In this document: positions 1 to 6,294 of the stretch, one piece after another
Layout of the letters: the number at the start of each line of letters is the position of its first letter
How positions within the stretch are numbered: the stretch's first letter is position 1
Source of the DNA: Candidatus Aminicenantota bacterium
GTDB taxonomy: Bacteria; Acidobacteriota; Aminicenantia; Aminicenantales; UBA8522
Length of the DNA: 7,016 nt
NCBI GenBank assembly: GCA_003524335.1
Contig: DQHV01000115.1
Location: 9,677 to 16,692, forward strand
Direction: 5' to 3'
Translations under genes and position numbers: made by a program
The notes under the pieces: generated by a model
The model's database searches: none
What the model was told of the DNA's origin: nothing
The model's input: the letters and a program-made list of their open reading frames with translations, nothing else

Positions 1-2129
1 CCGGATTGCCTATCCCCTAGGGAAACCCTGGATTCGTTGCCGACCCACACCCCGGCGCAAAGGGAAGGTGAGAAGCCGATGAACCAGGCGTCCGAAAAGT
101 CGCTGGTGGTCCCCGTTTTTCCCCCGAGCGGGATACCCAGGCTGCCGGCAAAGGGGGCCGCCGTCCCCCTCTGGATGACCCCCTCCATCAGCGACGTGAC
201 AAGGTAGGCGGTCTGGGGAGAGATGACTTCCTCCGCCTCGACCCTCGCTTCTTCCAGGACGTTGCCCTCGCGGTCCTCGATCCGGGAGATGAAGTAGGGC
301 CTGACCCTAACGCCCTTGTTGGGAAAAACCGTGAAAGCGGAGACGAGCTCCAGCAGACTGACCTCGAATGTCCCCAGGGAAAGGGAAAGGTAGGGATAGA
401 TCGTCGAGGTAAGGCCGAATTTCCGGCAGTAGTCCACGCCCGTTTGGGGGGAAATATAGTCGAGCAACCTGGCCGTCACGACGTTGCGGGATTCTTCCAG
501 GCCCATGCGCACCGTCACGGCGCCTTTGTATTTCCGGTCATAGTTCTTCGGCGACCAGGCTTCGCCCAGCCATTTGTCCGGGAATTCGACAGGCTCGTCC
601 CTGATGATCGTGGACGGCGTGAACCCGTTGTCCAGCGCCGCGGTGTAGAGGATCGGCTTGATGGCCGACCCGGCCTGCCTTTGGGCCTGCGTCGCCCGGT
701 TCCACTCGCTGCGCTGGAAAGAGTAGCCTCCGACCATGGCCTTGATCTGTCCGGACCGCGGGTCGATGGCCAGGAAGGCGCCCTCGATAACCGGATGCTG
801 GTCCAAGGAGGCTTCGATCTCCTTGGCCGCGGGGTTGATCTTCTTGACCTTGACCTGGATGACGTCCCCGCGCTGGACGAGTTTCTCTAGATTATCGGTC
901 CTGGTCCAGCCGATGTCCTTGTTCGGCAGTTTGCCCGTATACCGTTTCACCTTGACCACGGCCTCCTTCCGGGCCACGGACAGGACAACGGCATCGGTCA
1001 CCTCGTTCTCCTCCACGTAGGACGTCACCCAGCTTTCGAGCCATTCTTCCTCGAGCTTCTCTTTTCCTTCCTTGAGCAGGTTTCTTTTGTCCTTCCGCCA
1101 CCCTTTCTGTTTGTCCATCTCCCGCAGACGTGCGAGCAACGCCTCCTCGGCGTATCTCTGGAGCGTCGGATTGAGAGTGGTGTAGACCTTGAGGCCTCCC
1201 CGGTAGAGGACCTCGCTGCCGTATTTTTTCTCGATATATTTCCGGACTTCCTCGAAAAAGTAGGCGGCGAAGTCAGAGGAGCCCCGCCGCCAGGGAAGCA
1301 CGGCCAGGGGCCTGGCCTTGGCTTCCTCACCTTGGGCATTGGAGAGGTAGCCCTCTTCGACCATCCGGTTGAGCACATGATTGCGGCGGCGCAGAGTCGT
1401 GTCCACATTGGAATAGGGGGAATAAAGGGATGGGCCGCGGAAGATCCCCGCGATGAGCGCCGCTTCCTCCAAGGTCAGGTCCGTGACGCTCTTGCCGAAA
1501 TAGAAGTTCGAAGCCGTCTCCACTCCATAGACTCCGTGGTTGAGGTAGAACTGGTTGCAGTACATCTCCAAGATCTTCTCTTTGGAGTACTGCTTTTCGA
1601 TCTGGAGGGAGAGGTACATCTCCTTGAGCTTCCGGCCGATGGTCTGCTGAGGATAAAGGAAGAGGAGGCGGGCCAGCTGCTGGGTGATGGTGCTTCCGCC
1701 CTGGGGCCTTCGGAGGAGACGGCCGGTCCGGATGTTCTCTTTGAAGGCCCTCAGGACTCCCAAGAGGTCCACCCCGCGGTGGCGATAGAAGCGGGGATCC
1801 TCGGTGGCGATGATGGCCTTTTTCAAAACGTCCGGTATCTTGTCAGAGGGGACTTCGACCCGTCTTTCGATGGCGAAATCCTTGACGGCCTGGCCCTCAT
1901 CGGAATAGACCGAGGTGATGATATTGGACTCGAACGTCTCGAGCTCAGAAACGGAAGGGAGGTTCTGTTTGACCGCCCGGTAGGCACCGAAGCCGGCCCC
2001 GAGCACGGCGGCGATTCCGAGAAGGATGACTACGCCAAGGACTTTGAGGGCCCTCTTCTTGTTGAATTTTTCTATGCGGATCCGGAGGAACGGCCTCTTT
2101 TTCTTGGGGGAGGAGTTTTTTCGAGCCAT
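1..2129 (-). CDS. mrcA: Class A penicillin-binding protein, PBP1A type (3' end cut by the window edge)
   Basis: Bifunctional peptidoglycan synthase that polymerises lipid II glycan strands and cross-links stem peptides on the outer face of the inner membrane. The frame is open from the ATG to the left edge (709 codons, no stop). Order of parts: basic cytoplasmic tail (1-26); membrane anchor (about 27-50); GT51 glycosyltransferase with motif EDPRFYRHRG (catalytic E110), QGGSTITQQ (143-151) and RKLKE (second glutamate E170); an intervening OB-like region (about 325-445); transpeptidase with SAIK (nucleophile S488), SRN (547-549) and KTGTT (671-675). Only the C-terminal tail is missing. The start is fixed: an in-frame TAA lies 15 nt upstream with no start codon between. 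No Shine-Dalgarno site is visible. It lies 82 bp downstream of tmk on the same strand. Family and both activities are clear; the 1A label rests on the overall layout. Confidence 0.95.
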   Translation of the reverse strand, partial: MARKNSSPKKKRPFLRIRIEKFNKKRALKVLGVVILLGIAAVLGAGFGAYRAVKQNLPSVSELETFESNIITSVYSDEGQAVKDFAIERRVEVPSDKIPDVLKKAIIATEDPRFYRHRGVDLLGVLRAFKENIRTGRLLRRPQGGSTITQQLARLLFLYPQQTIGRKLKEMYLSLQIEKQYSKEKILEMYCNQFYLNHGVYGVETASNFYFGKSVTDLTLEEAALIAGIFRGPSLYSPYSNVDTTLRRRNHVLNRMVEEGYLSNAQGEEAKARPLAVLPWRRGSSDFAAYFFEEVRKYIEKKYGSEVLYRGGLKVYTTLNPTLQRYAEEALLARLREMDKQKGWRKDKRNLLKEGKEKLEEEWLESWVTSYVEENEVTDAVVLSVARKEAVVKVKRYTGKLPNKDIGWTRTDNLEKLVQRGDVIQVKVKKINPAAKEIEASLDQHPVIEGAFLAIDPRSGQIKAMVGGYSFQRSEWNRATQAQRQAGSAIKPILYTAALDNGFTPSTIIRDEPVEFPDKWLGEAWSPKNYDRKYKGAVTVRMGLEESRNVVTARLLDYISPQTGVDYCRKFGLTSTIYPYLSLSLGTFEVSLLELVSAFTVFPNKGVRVRPYFISRIEDREGNVLEEARVEAEEVISPQTAYLVTSLMEGVIQRGTAAPFAGSLGIPLGGKTGTTSDFSDAWFIGFSPSLCAGVWVGNESRVSLGDRQS

Positions 2130-2143
2130 CGCGGTGAGTTTTT

Positions 2144-2172
2144 ACTATACCAAAACCGGGGCGAAAAACCAA
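2144..2172 (-). promoter_or_regulatory. Possible sigma70-type promoter for the PBP1A gene
   Basis: On the minus strand a TATAGT -10 box (2144-2149, 5 of 6 consensus bases) is preceded, after a 17-bp spacer, by TTGGTT (2167-2172), which keeps only the TTG of a -35 box. Transcription would begin about 7 nt before the ATG at 2129, giving a very short leader without a Shine-Dalgarno site. The weak -35 box makes this tentative; read-through from tmk is the alternative. Confidence 0.38.
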
Positions 2173-2178
2173 ACCGGG
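2150..2178. repeat. Short imperfect direct repeat in the tmk-PBP1A gap
   Basis: CCAAAACCGGG (2150-2160) recurs as CCAAACCGGG (2169-2178), one A shorter, with starts 19 bp apart, about two helical turns. The copies cover the spacer and -35 position of the possible PBP promoter, so a regulator site is conceivable. Ten-base similarity may also be chance. Confidence 0.3.
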
Positions 2179-2211
2179 ACTCCCTGCCGCTGAGAGCAAA
2201 GGCGATCCGAG

Positions 2212-2826
2212 TCACCGCGTGTGCTTTTGGATCAGCCGGAGGACGCGGGCCGCGATCTCCTCGCTCAGTTCCTCTGGGGGACGGCGGGCGTCCAGATGGA
2301 TGAACTTCCTCCCCCGGAAGCTGCGGAAAATCCTGCGGACCCGGGCCAGATACCGCTCGCGCTCGAACAGAAGGTCCTTTCTCTTGCGGTTTTTGATACG
2401 GCCCAAACCACGGCCTGCCTCGATGTCGAGGATGAAGACCAGGTCGGGTTTTACCGCGAACCTCTCGTTCAGGCGCCTGATGTGATCCGGGTCAATCCCT
2501 TTGGCCCCCTGGTAGGCGATAGTCGAAAAATAATAGCGGTCGAGGATGACCAACTTTTTCCCAGATAAAGCCGGCCTGATATTCCTCCGGACATTCTCCT
2601 GCCTGTCCTTGACGAAAAGCTTCAGTTCCTCCTCCGGTGTCAGGCTGCCGGCCGTCTTTGCCATCCTCTTTATCGCCCGTCCCCATTTTCCCCTGGTCGG
2701 CTCGCGAAAAGAGACGGCCTCATAGCCGAGCGCCTTGAGCCTTCGCAGGAGTCGGCGAGCCTGGGTAGACTTGCCGGCGCCGTCGATCCCTTCGAGGACG
2801 ATCAGGAAGCCTTTTTTCAACCGCAT
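2212..2826 (-). CDS. tmk: Thymidylate kinase (dTMP kinase)
   Basis: Cytosolic P-loop kinase that phosphorylates dTMP to dTDP with ATP, an essential step of dTTP synthesis. The 204-residue length is normal. Visible motifs: Walker A EGIDGAGKST (12-21); REP (41-43) of the dTMP site; FVKDRQENV (71-79), matching the family's ADRxxH region; DRY (96-98) with S101 and AYQ (104-106); and a strongly basic LID (about 143-158). The P-loop lacks an Arg and the LID is basic, as in the bacterial type II enzymes. Two departures from the E. coli pattern: REP is followed by TRGKWG instead of a GG[TS] turn, and the LID reads KDLLFERERYL instead of the usual DRxE form. The ATG is the only possible start, since an in-frame TGA lies 12 nt upstream. 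There is no Shine-Dalgarno site; a promoter sits almost on the ATG. A divergent dTMP kinase is far more likely than another nucleotide kinase. Confidence 0.92.
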   Translation of the reverse strand: MRLKKGFLIVLEGIDGAGKSTQARRLLRRLKALGYEAVSFREPTRGKWGRAIKRMAKTAGSLTPEEELKLFVKDRQENVRRNIRPALSGKKLVILDRYYFSTIAYQGAKGIDPDHIRRLNERFAVKPDLVFILDIEAGRGLGRIKNRKRKDLLFERERYLARVRRIFRSFRGRKFIHLDARRPPEELSEEIAARVLRLIQKHTR

Positions 2827-2834
2827 GAGATGGG

Positions 2835-2863
2835 ATCATACCGCGAGCCAAAGCGTTTGGCAA
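2835..2863 (-). promoter_or_regulatory. Sigma70-type promoter for tmk, predicted to give a leaderless mRNA
   Basis: On the minus strand the -35 box TTGCCA (2858-2863, 5 of 6 consensus) and the -10 box TATGAT (2835-2840, 5 of 6) are separated by exactly 17 bp. Only 8 nt separate the -10 box from the tmk ATG, so the predicted start point falls within about 2 nt of the initiation codon. This agrees with the absence of a Shine-Dalgarno site. Confidence 0.68.
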
Positions 2864-2872
2864 CGTTTTGCC
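2859..2872. promoter_or_regulatory. Inverted repeat overlapping the tmk -35 box; candidate operator
   Basis: GGCAA-CGTT-TTGCC is a perfect 5-bp dyad with a 4-bp centre. It covers five of the six bases of the tmk -35 box and lies about 90 bp upstream of htrA, so a protein bound here could affect both divergent genes. The arms are short; no known operator was recognised. Confidence 0.3.
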
Positions 2873-2905
2873 GCGGGGCGGAGTTATATTCTCCATCTCG
2901 GACGT

Positions 2906-2934
2906 TTGAATTTTTCAGGCGGATATGCTAACTT
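2906..2934 (+). promoter_or_regulatory. Weak candidate promoter for htrA-dapF
   Basis: TTGAAT (2906-2911, 4 of 6 for a -35 box) is followed after 17 bp by TAACTT (2929-2934), a -10 that keeps the important T1, A2 and T6. Transcription would begin near 2941, just ahead of the ribosome binding site. A second AT-rich hexamer, TATATT (2885-2890), has no well-spaced -35 box. No E. coli-type sigmaE promoter (GAACTT/TCTGA) was seen in this gap. Confidence 0.3.
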
Positions 2935-2947
2935 AAAGGCTAAATCC

Positions 2948-2952
2948 GGAGG
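2948..2952 (+). promoter_or_regulatory. Ribosome binding site of htrA
   Basis: GGAGG lies 9 nt before the ATG at 2962 and supports that start. It is the clearest Shine-Dalgarno site in the window, in contrast to tmk, the PBP gene and dapF, which lack one. Confidence 0.75.
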
Positions 2953-2961
2953 CTGGGAAAA

Positions 2962-4482
2962 ATGAAAAAATATGTATGGATCGGCATAATCGGTTTCCTT
3001 CTGGGAATTGCCGCCTCAGGCTATATCTTCCTCTATCTCCCCGAGAGACAGGCCGCAACGAACAGCAATTTCGAGACCTTAAAGGTCCCTCTAAGTTCTT
3101 CGCTCAATGCCGCCCCCTCGAGTCTTTCGCCCGAACTCCAGACGAATCTCGATTTCGTAACCATCGCCGACAAGGTCGGCCCCGCGGTCGTCAAGATCGT
3201 GAGCGAACGGGTGGACAAGGTTAGGGGCTTTGGGTTTGAAGACCAGATGCCCTTTGACGATTTCTGGCAGAGGTTCTTCGGACAACCCCGGGAACGCCAG
3301 AGGGAACAAGATGTCCCCTCCCAAGCGCAGGGTACGGGCTTCTTCCTCAGCGAAGACGGCTATCTTCTGACCAATTATCATATCGTTGAAAACGCCGTGG
3401 ATATCGTCGTGACAGCCCTTAACGGCGAAGAATACAAGGCCAAGGTCATCGGCGCCGACCCGAGGTCGGACGTGGCCCTTCTCAAAGTAGAGGCGAAGGG
3501 ACTCCCCTTTGCCGTGTTGGGCGATTCGGGACAGCTCAAGGTCGGCGAGTGGGTTCTGGCCATCGGAAATCCGTACGGACTGGAGCACACCGTCACTTCG
3601 GGCATCGTCAGCGCCAAGGGGAGGCAGCTCGGCCTGGGTGGCAACGTTCCCGAGTACCAAGACTTCATCCAAACCGATGCGGCCATCAACCGCGGCAACA
3701 GCGGCGGCCCGCTCGTCAACATGAAGGGCGAGGTCGTCGGCATCACCAGCAACATTTTCTCACCTTCGGGAGGCAACATCGGCCTGGGGTTTGCCATCCC
3801 CTCCAACCTGGCCAGGAAGGTCGTCACTCAGCTCAAGGAGAAAGGCCGCGTGATCCGGGGAAGAATCGGCGTGAGCATCAAGCCAACCCCGCTCACCGAG
3901 GATGACAAGGACGCCTTCAAACTCGAAAACAAGAATGGCGCCCTGGTCGTCGGAGTGGAAAAGGGAAGCCCGGCCGAAAAGGCCGGCCTCCAGAAGTACG
4001 ATGTCATCGTCGAGGTCAACGGAGAGAAGGTCACGGACTCCAATAACCTTAAGCTGAAAATCGCCAACATAGAGCCGGGCAAGAAGGTCGAAATCAAGGT
4101 CATCCGGGAGGGGAAAGAACAGGCGTTCAGTGTGACAGTCGAGGAACTCGACCCGGCGGAAGCAAAGGTTGAGACTAAGTCCTCCGACAAGGACCTCGGT
4201 TTCACTATCCGGGAGCTGACCCCCACGCTGGCCCGGCGTTACGGCCTGGAGACTCAGGAAGGGCTGATCATCACCCAGGTGAGGCGCTACAGCGAGGCCG
4301 ACCGCAAAGGATTGACCGCAGGTGATATTATCCTCGAGGTCAACCGGAAAAAAGTCGCCACCGTGGACGAACTGGAGAGGATGATGGCGAAGTTCGAGTC
4401 CGGCCAGGCCATTATCCTCCTCGTCCGGACAGAACAGGACGGAGATTCCATCGACCGGATCGTTACATTGCGGGTGCCTTGA
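2962..4482 (+). CDS. htrA: HtrA/DegQ-type serine protease (Do family) with two PDZ domains
   Basis: Envelope quality-control protease, probably also a chaperone, that degrades misfolded exported proteins. Its 506 residues contain: an N-terminal hydrophobic segment (about 4-26) after MKK, a signal peptide or, since no clean cleavage site is seen, a membrane anchor; a linker rich in S, N and Q; the trypsin-like domain with its long loop (FEDQMPFDDFWQRFFG, 92-107) and triad H140 (TNYHIV), D170 (SDVALLKV) and S247 (GNSGGP); PDZ1 (about 300-395, starting at RGRIGV); and PDZ2 (about 410-500). The triad is complete, so it should be active. Two PDZ domains match DegP/DegQ and exclude the one-PDZ DegS form. 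The TNYH motif replaces the common TNNH. The start is supported by GGAGG at 2948. The stop abuts the dapF start, so the two are co-transcribed and probably translationally coupled. DegP versus DegQ cannot be decided. Confidence 0.96.
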   Translation: MKKYVWIGIIGFLLGIAASGYIFLYLPERQAATNSNFETLKVPLSSSLNAAPSSLSPELQTNLDFVTIADKVGPAVVKIVSERVDKVRGFGFEDQMPFDDFWQRFFGQPRERQREQDVPSQAQGTGFFLSEDGYLLTNYHIVENAVDIVVTALNGEEYKAKVIGADPRSDVALLKVEAKGLPFAVLGDSGQLKVGEWVLAIGNPYGLEHTVTSGIVSAKGRQLGLGGNVPEYQDFIQTDAAINRGNSGGPLVNMKGEVVGITSNIFSPSGGNIGLGFAIPSNLARKVVTQLKEKGRVIRGRIGVSIKPTPLTEDDKDAFKLENKNGALVVGVEKGSPAEKAGLQKYDVIVEVNGEKVTDSNNLKLKIANIEPGKKVEIKVIREGKEQAFSVTVEELDPAEAKVETKSSDKDLGFTIRELTPTLARRYGLETQEGLIITQVRRYSEADRKGLTAGDIILEVNRKKVATVDELERMMAKFESGQAIILLVRTEQDGDSIDRIVTLRVP

Positions 4483-5328
4483 GTGCGATTCACCAAGGTC
4501 CATTCCCTTGGCAATGACTTCATCGTCCTCGACCCGGACGAAAGCGCCGGGATCGTCGATGTCCCGGGTTTGGCCCGGAGGCTTTGCGACCGCCACCTCG
4601 GCGTGGGCGCGGACGGCCTTCTCCTCATATCCATTAAGGACAGGGAACGCGGGCTGGTCCACTTCCGGATCTTCAACGCCGACGGGTCCGAGCCCGAGAT
4701 TTCGGGGAACGGGCTGCGCTGCGCGGCCGCCTATCTCTTCCACCAGAACAAGATCAACCCGCCCGATGTGACCTTCCTGACCAACATCGGAAACCGGCTC
4801 TGCAACCTCCTCGAGGTCCAGAACAACCGCACCCAGATCCGGATCGAGATGGGGACCCCCCGGCTGACCTCGAAGGAAATCCCCTTCGACGACGGCGTCT
4901 TCCACGAGAAGATCATCGACTACCCTCTGTCCATCCATCACAAGATCTACCCCGTCACTGTCGTCTCTTTGGGCAACCCCCACTGCGCCGTCTTCTACGA
5001 TCGATTCCCGGCGCGAATCGAGTGGCACGAGATCGGCCGGGAGATCGAGTATCACCCCTTTTTCCCCAACCGCATCAACGTCGAGTTCATCCGGGTGCTC
5101 AGCCGCCGGGAAATCGATGTGCTCTTCTGGGAAAGAGGGGTCGGCGAAACGCTGTCTTCGGGGAGCTGTTCCTCGGCGGCCGCCGTCGCCTCCATCCTCA
5201 AAGGCCTGACCGACAGGAAGGTCACGGTCAAGACATTCTTGGGGCAAGTGATCGTCGAGTGGGAAGAGGATAAAGTTTACCAGTCGGGGCCGGCCGAGAT
5301 CGTCTTCGACGGCGTCCTGCTAAAGTGA
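4483..5328 (+). CDS. dapF: DapF-family epimerase with both catalytic cysteines replaced by serine
   Basis: DapF converts LL- to meso-diaminopimelate for lysine and peptidoglycan synthesis, using two cysteines as acid and base. The 281 residues cover the whole two-lobed fold and usual length. Conserved positions kept: HSLGNDF (N11), GADGLLLI (42-49), FNADGSE (N65), GNPHC (N165), RINVEF (N199), and WERGVGET with E217 and R218, which contact substrate in known DapF. Unusual: the signature C-G-N-G-x-R reads SGNGLR with S74, and the second motif, normally ACG[ST]GAC, reads SSGSCSS, giving S226 at the catalytic place and a cysteine at 229. Both lobes lack the catalytic cysteine while the binding site looks complete. 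The GTG start follows the htrA TGA directly (TGAGTG) and matches the family N terminus; no Shine-Dalgarno site is seen, so re-initiation is likely. Family membership is sure; epimerase activity on diaminopimelate is uncertain. A related isomerase or racemase is possible. Confidence 0.88.
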   Translation: MRFTKVHSLGNDFIVLDPDESAGIVDVPGLARRLCDRHLGVGADGLLLISIKDRERGLVHFRIFNADGSEPEISGNGLRCAAAYLFHQNKINPPDVTFLTNIGNRLCNLLEVQNNRTQIRIEMGTPRLTSKEIPFDDGVFHEKIIDYPLSIHHKIYPVTVVSLGNPHCAVFYDRFPARIEWHEIGREIEYHPFFPNRINVEFIRVLSRREIDVLFWERGVGETLSSGSCSSAAAVASILKGLTDRKVTVKTFLGQVIVEWEEDKVYQSGPAEIVFDGVLLK

Positions 5329-6294
5329 GTGTTCATACCCCTTAACCGCAAGGGGCCTCTTCTCCCCTCTTTCGTTGACCACCTGAACACCCTTTCCCCG
5401 CGTCATCCTGCCGATCTGCCGAAGCCGGAATGGCTTGATGAGTCCGATGATTCGATTCTCCAGGCCTGGACTCACGGCAAAAAGAAGCTGGTAATCCTCG
5501 CCGCCGTGAAGAGCCAGGCGCTCCGGCTTTTTTTCGAACCTGCGGATCGCAGGAGAGAGGGGAAGCTTGTCCAGGTCGATTTCCGCTCCCGTCCCGCTTT
5601 CCTCGCAAAGGTGGAGGAGGTCGACGGAGAGGCCGTCGCTCGTGTCGATCATGGCATTTGCCGCCTTAAGGCGGGAGAGCGCGAGCCCCAAGTCGATCTG
5701 CGGTGCCGGGTCGAGAAAGGCCCGGAGTAGCTGGTCAGCCCGCCTGTCTTGCCCCAGCCGGCCGCCACTCCGAAGCAGCCGCAGGCCGGCCGCTGCGTCA
5801 CCCAAATGGCCTGAGACAAAGATCAAGTCGCCTGGCCGGGCCCCGCTCCGGCGGATGAATGTTCCGGCCTCTCCGATGACGGTGATGGAAACAACGATCC
5901 TCTTGGCCGCTGAGATATCCCCTCCGATGAGCACGACGCCGGCTTCCTCCGCCGCGGCTTTAAGCCCCCCGAAAAACCCCCGGACCCAGGCCTTATCCAA
6001 CCCTTTCCGGAGGGCCAGGCCGAGCAGGGCAAACCTTGGCCTTCCGCCCATGGCGGCGATATCACTCAGGTTGACGTTGAGAGATTTCCGCCCGAGATAG
6101 TGCGGCGGATGGAGTGAAGTGATGAAGTGAACGTCCTCGATGAGTAAGTCTGTCGTGAGAAGGCAGGACGCCTTGGGCCCGCGGATGACGGCAGCGTCGT
6201 CGCCGATGCCCAGGACCAGACCCCGCTTTCTTGCGGAAAACTCTTTGCGGATGGATAAAATCAGCTCTCTCTCGCGAAGGGAGCGGAGGTTCAT
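5320..6294 (-). CDS. thiL: Thiamine-monophosphate kinase
   Basis: Cytosolic AIR-synthase/PurM-fold kinase that phosphorylates thiamine monophosphate with ATP to give thiamine diphosphate, the active cofactor. Its 324 residues match the family. Motifs in order: GIGDDAAVI (29-37, metal-binding aspartates); TTDLLIEDVHF (47-57); NLSDIAAMGGRP (75-86), the family hallmark; GGDIS (124-128), where GGDT[TS] is usual; MIDTSDGLSVDL (215-226); and GGEDYQLLF (264-272). All nucleotide and magnesium positions I can recognise are present, so it should be active. The ATG overlaps the lon stop as ATGA, with AAGG about 7 nt upstream as a modest ribosome site, so it is the downstream gene of a lon-thiL unit. Its last 9 bp overlap the convergent dapF gene. 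No other thiamine gene and no TPP riboswitch was seen in the window. Confidence 0.94.
   Translation of the reverse strand: MNLRSLRERELILSIRKEFSARKRGLVLGIGDDAAVIRGPKASCLLTTDLLIEDVHFITSLHPPHYLGRKSLNVNLSDIAAMGGRPRFALLGLALRKGLDKAWVRGFFGGLKAAAEEAGVVLIGGDISAAKRIVVSITVIGEAGTFIRRSGARPGDLIFVSGHLGDAAAGLRLLRSGGRLGQDRRADQLLRAFLDPAPQIDLGLALSRLKAANAMIDTSDGLSVDLLHLCEESGTGAEIDLDKLPLSPAIRRFEKKPERLALHGGEDYQLLFAVSPGLENRIIGLIKPFRLRQIGRMTRGKGVQVVNERGEKRPLAVKGYEHSL
5338..5355 (+). terminator. Possible hairpin terminator downstream of dapF, inside thiL
   Basis: CCCCTT-AACCGC-AAGGGG is a perfect 6-bp stem with a 6-nt loop, 9 nt after the dapF stop. A pyrimidine-rich run follows on the plus strand (CCTCTTCTCCCCTCTTTCG), but there is no true U-tract. 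It lies inside the thiL 3' coding region, so codon constraints rather than termination may explain it. No U-tract follows on the minus strand. Confidence 0.25.

Noticed and set aside
892..1408. Short minus-strand open frames inside the PBP gene, which might suggest a broken gene.
   Set aside because: They are in other frames. The PBP frame is open without interruption from 2129 to the left edge, so there is no frameshift.
2176..2184. Palindrome GGGACTCCC in the tmk-PBP gap as an operator or terminator.
   Set aside because: The arms are only 4 bp with a 1-bp centre and no U-tract; this is expected by chance in GC-rich DNA.
1332..2303. A 323-codon open frame on the plus strand.
   Set aside because: It is antisense to the N-terminal half of the PBP gene and runs through the promoter gap into tmk. 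The PBP motifs on the minus strand are unmistakable, and this frame shows no family features.
2827..2961. An RNA gene or riboswitch in the divergent region.
   Set aside because: The 135 bp are accounted for by two promoters, a short dyad and a ribosome binding site. No long stem or tRNA-like fold was seen.
4702..4704. Selenocysteine or recoding at the DapF active site.
   Set aside because: Both positions are plain TCG serine codons; no in-frame TGA is present before the real stop.
3760..5247. A 495-codon open frame on the minus strand, antisense to htrA and dapF.
   Set aside because: Its translation is a low-complexity mix of D, V, L, G, E and R with no recognisable domain, as expected opposite GC-rich codons. 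It covers two clearly real genes on the plus strand.
4483..5328. dapF as a decaying pseudogene, given the lost cysteines.
   Set aside because: The frame is complete, of normal length, and all other conserved motifs are kept. Random decay would not hit only the active-site cysteines.
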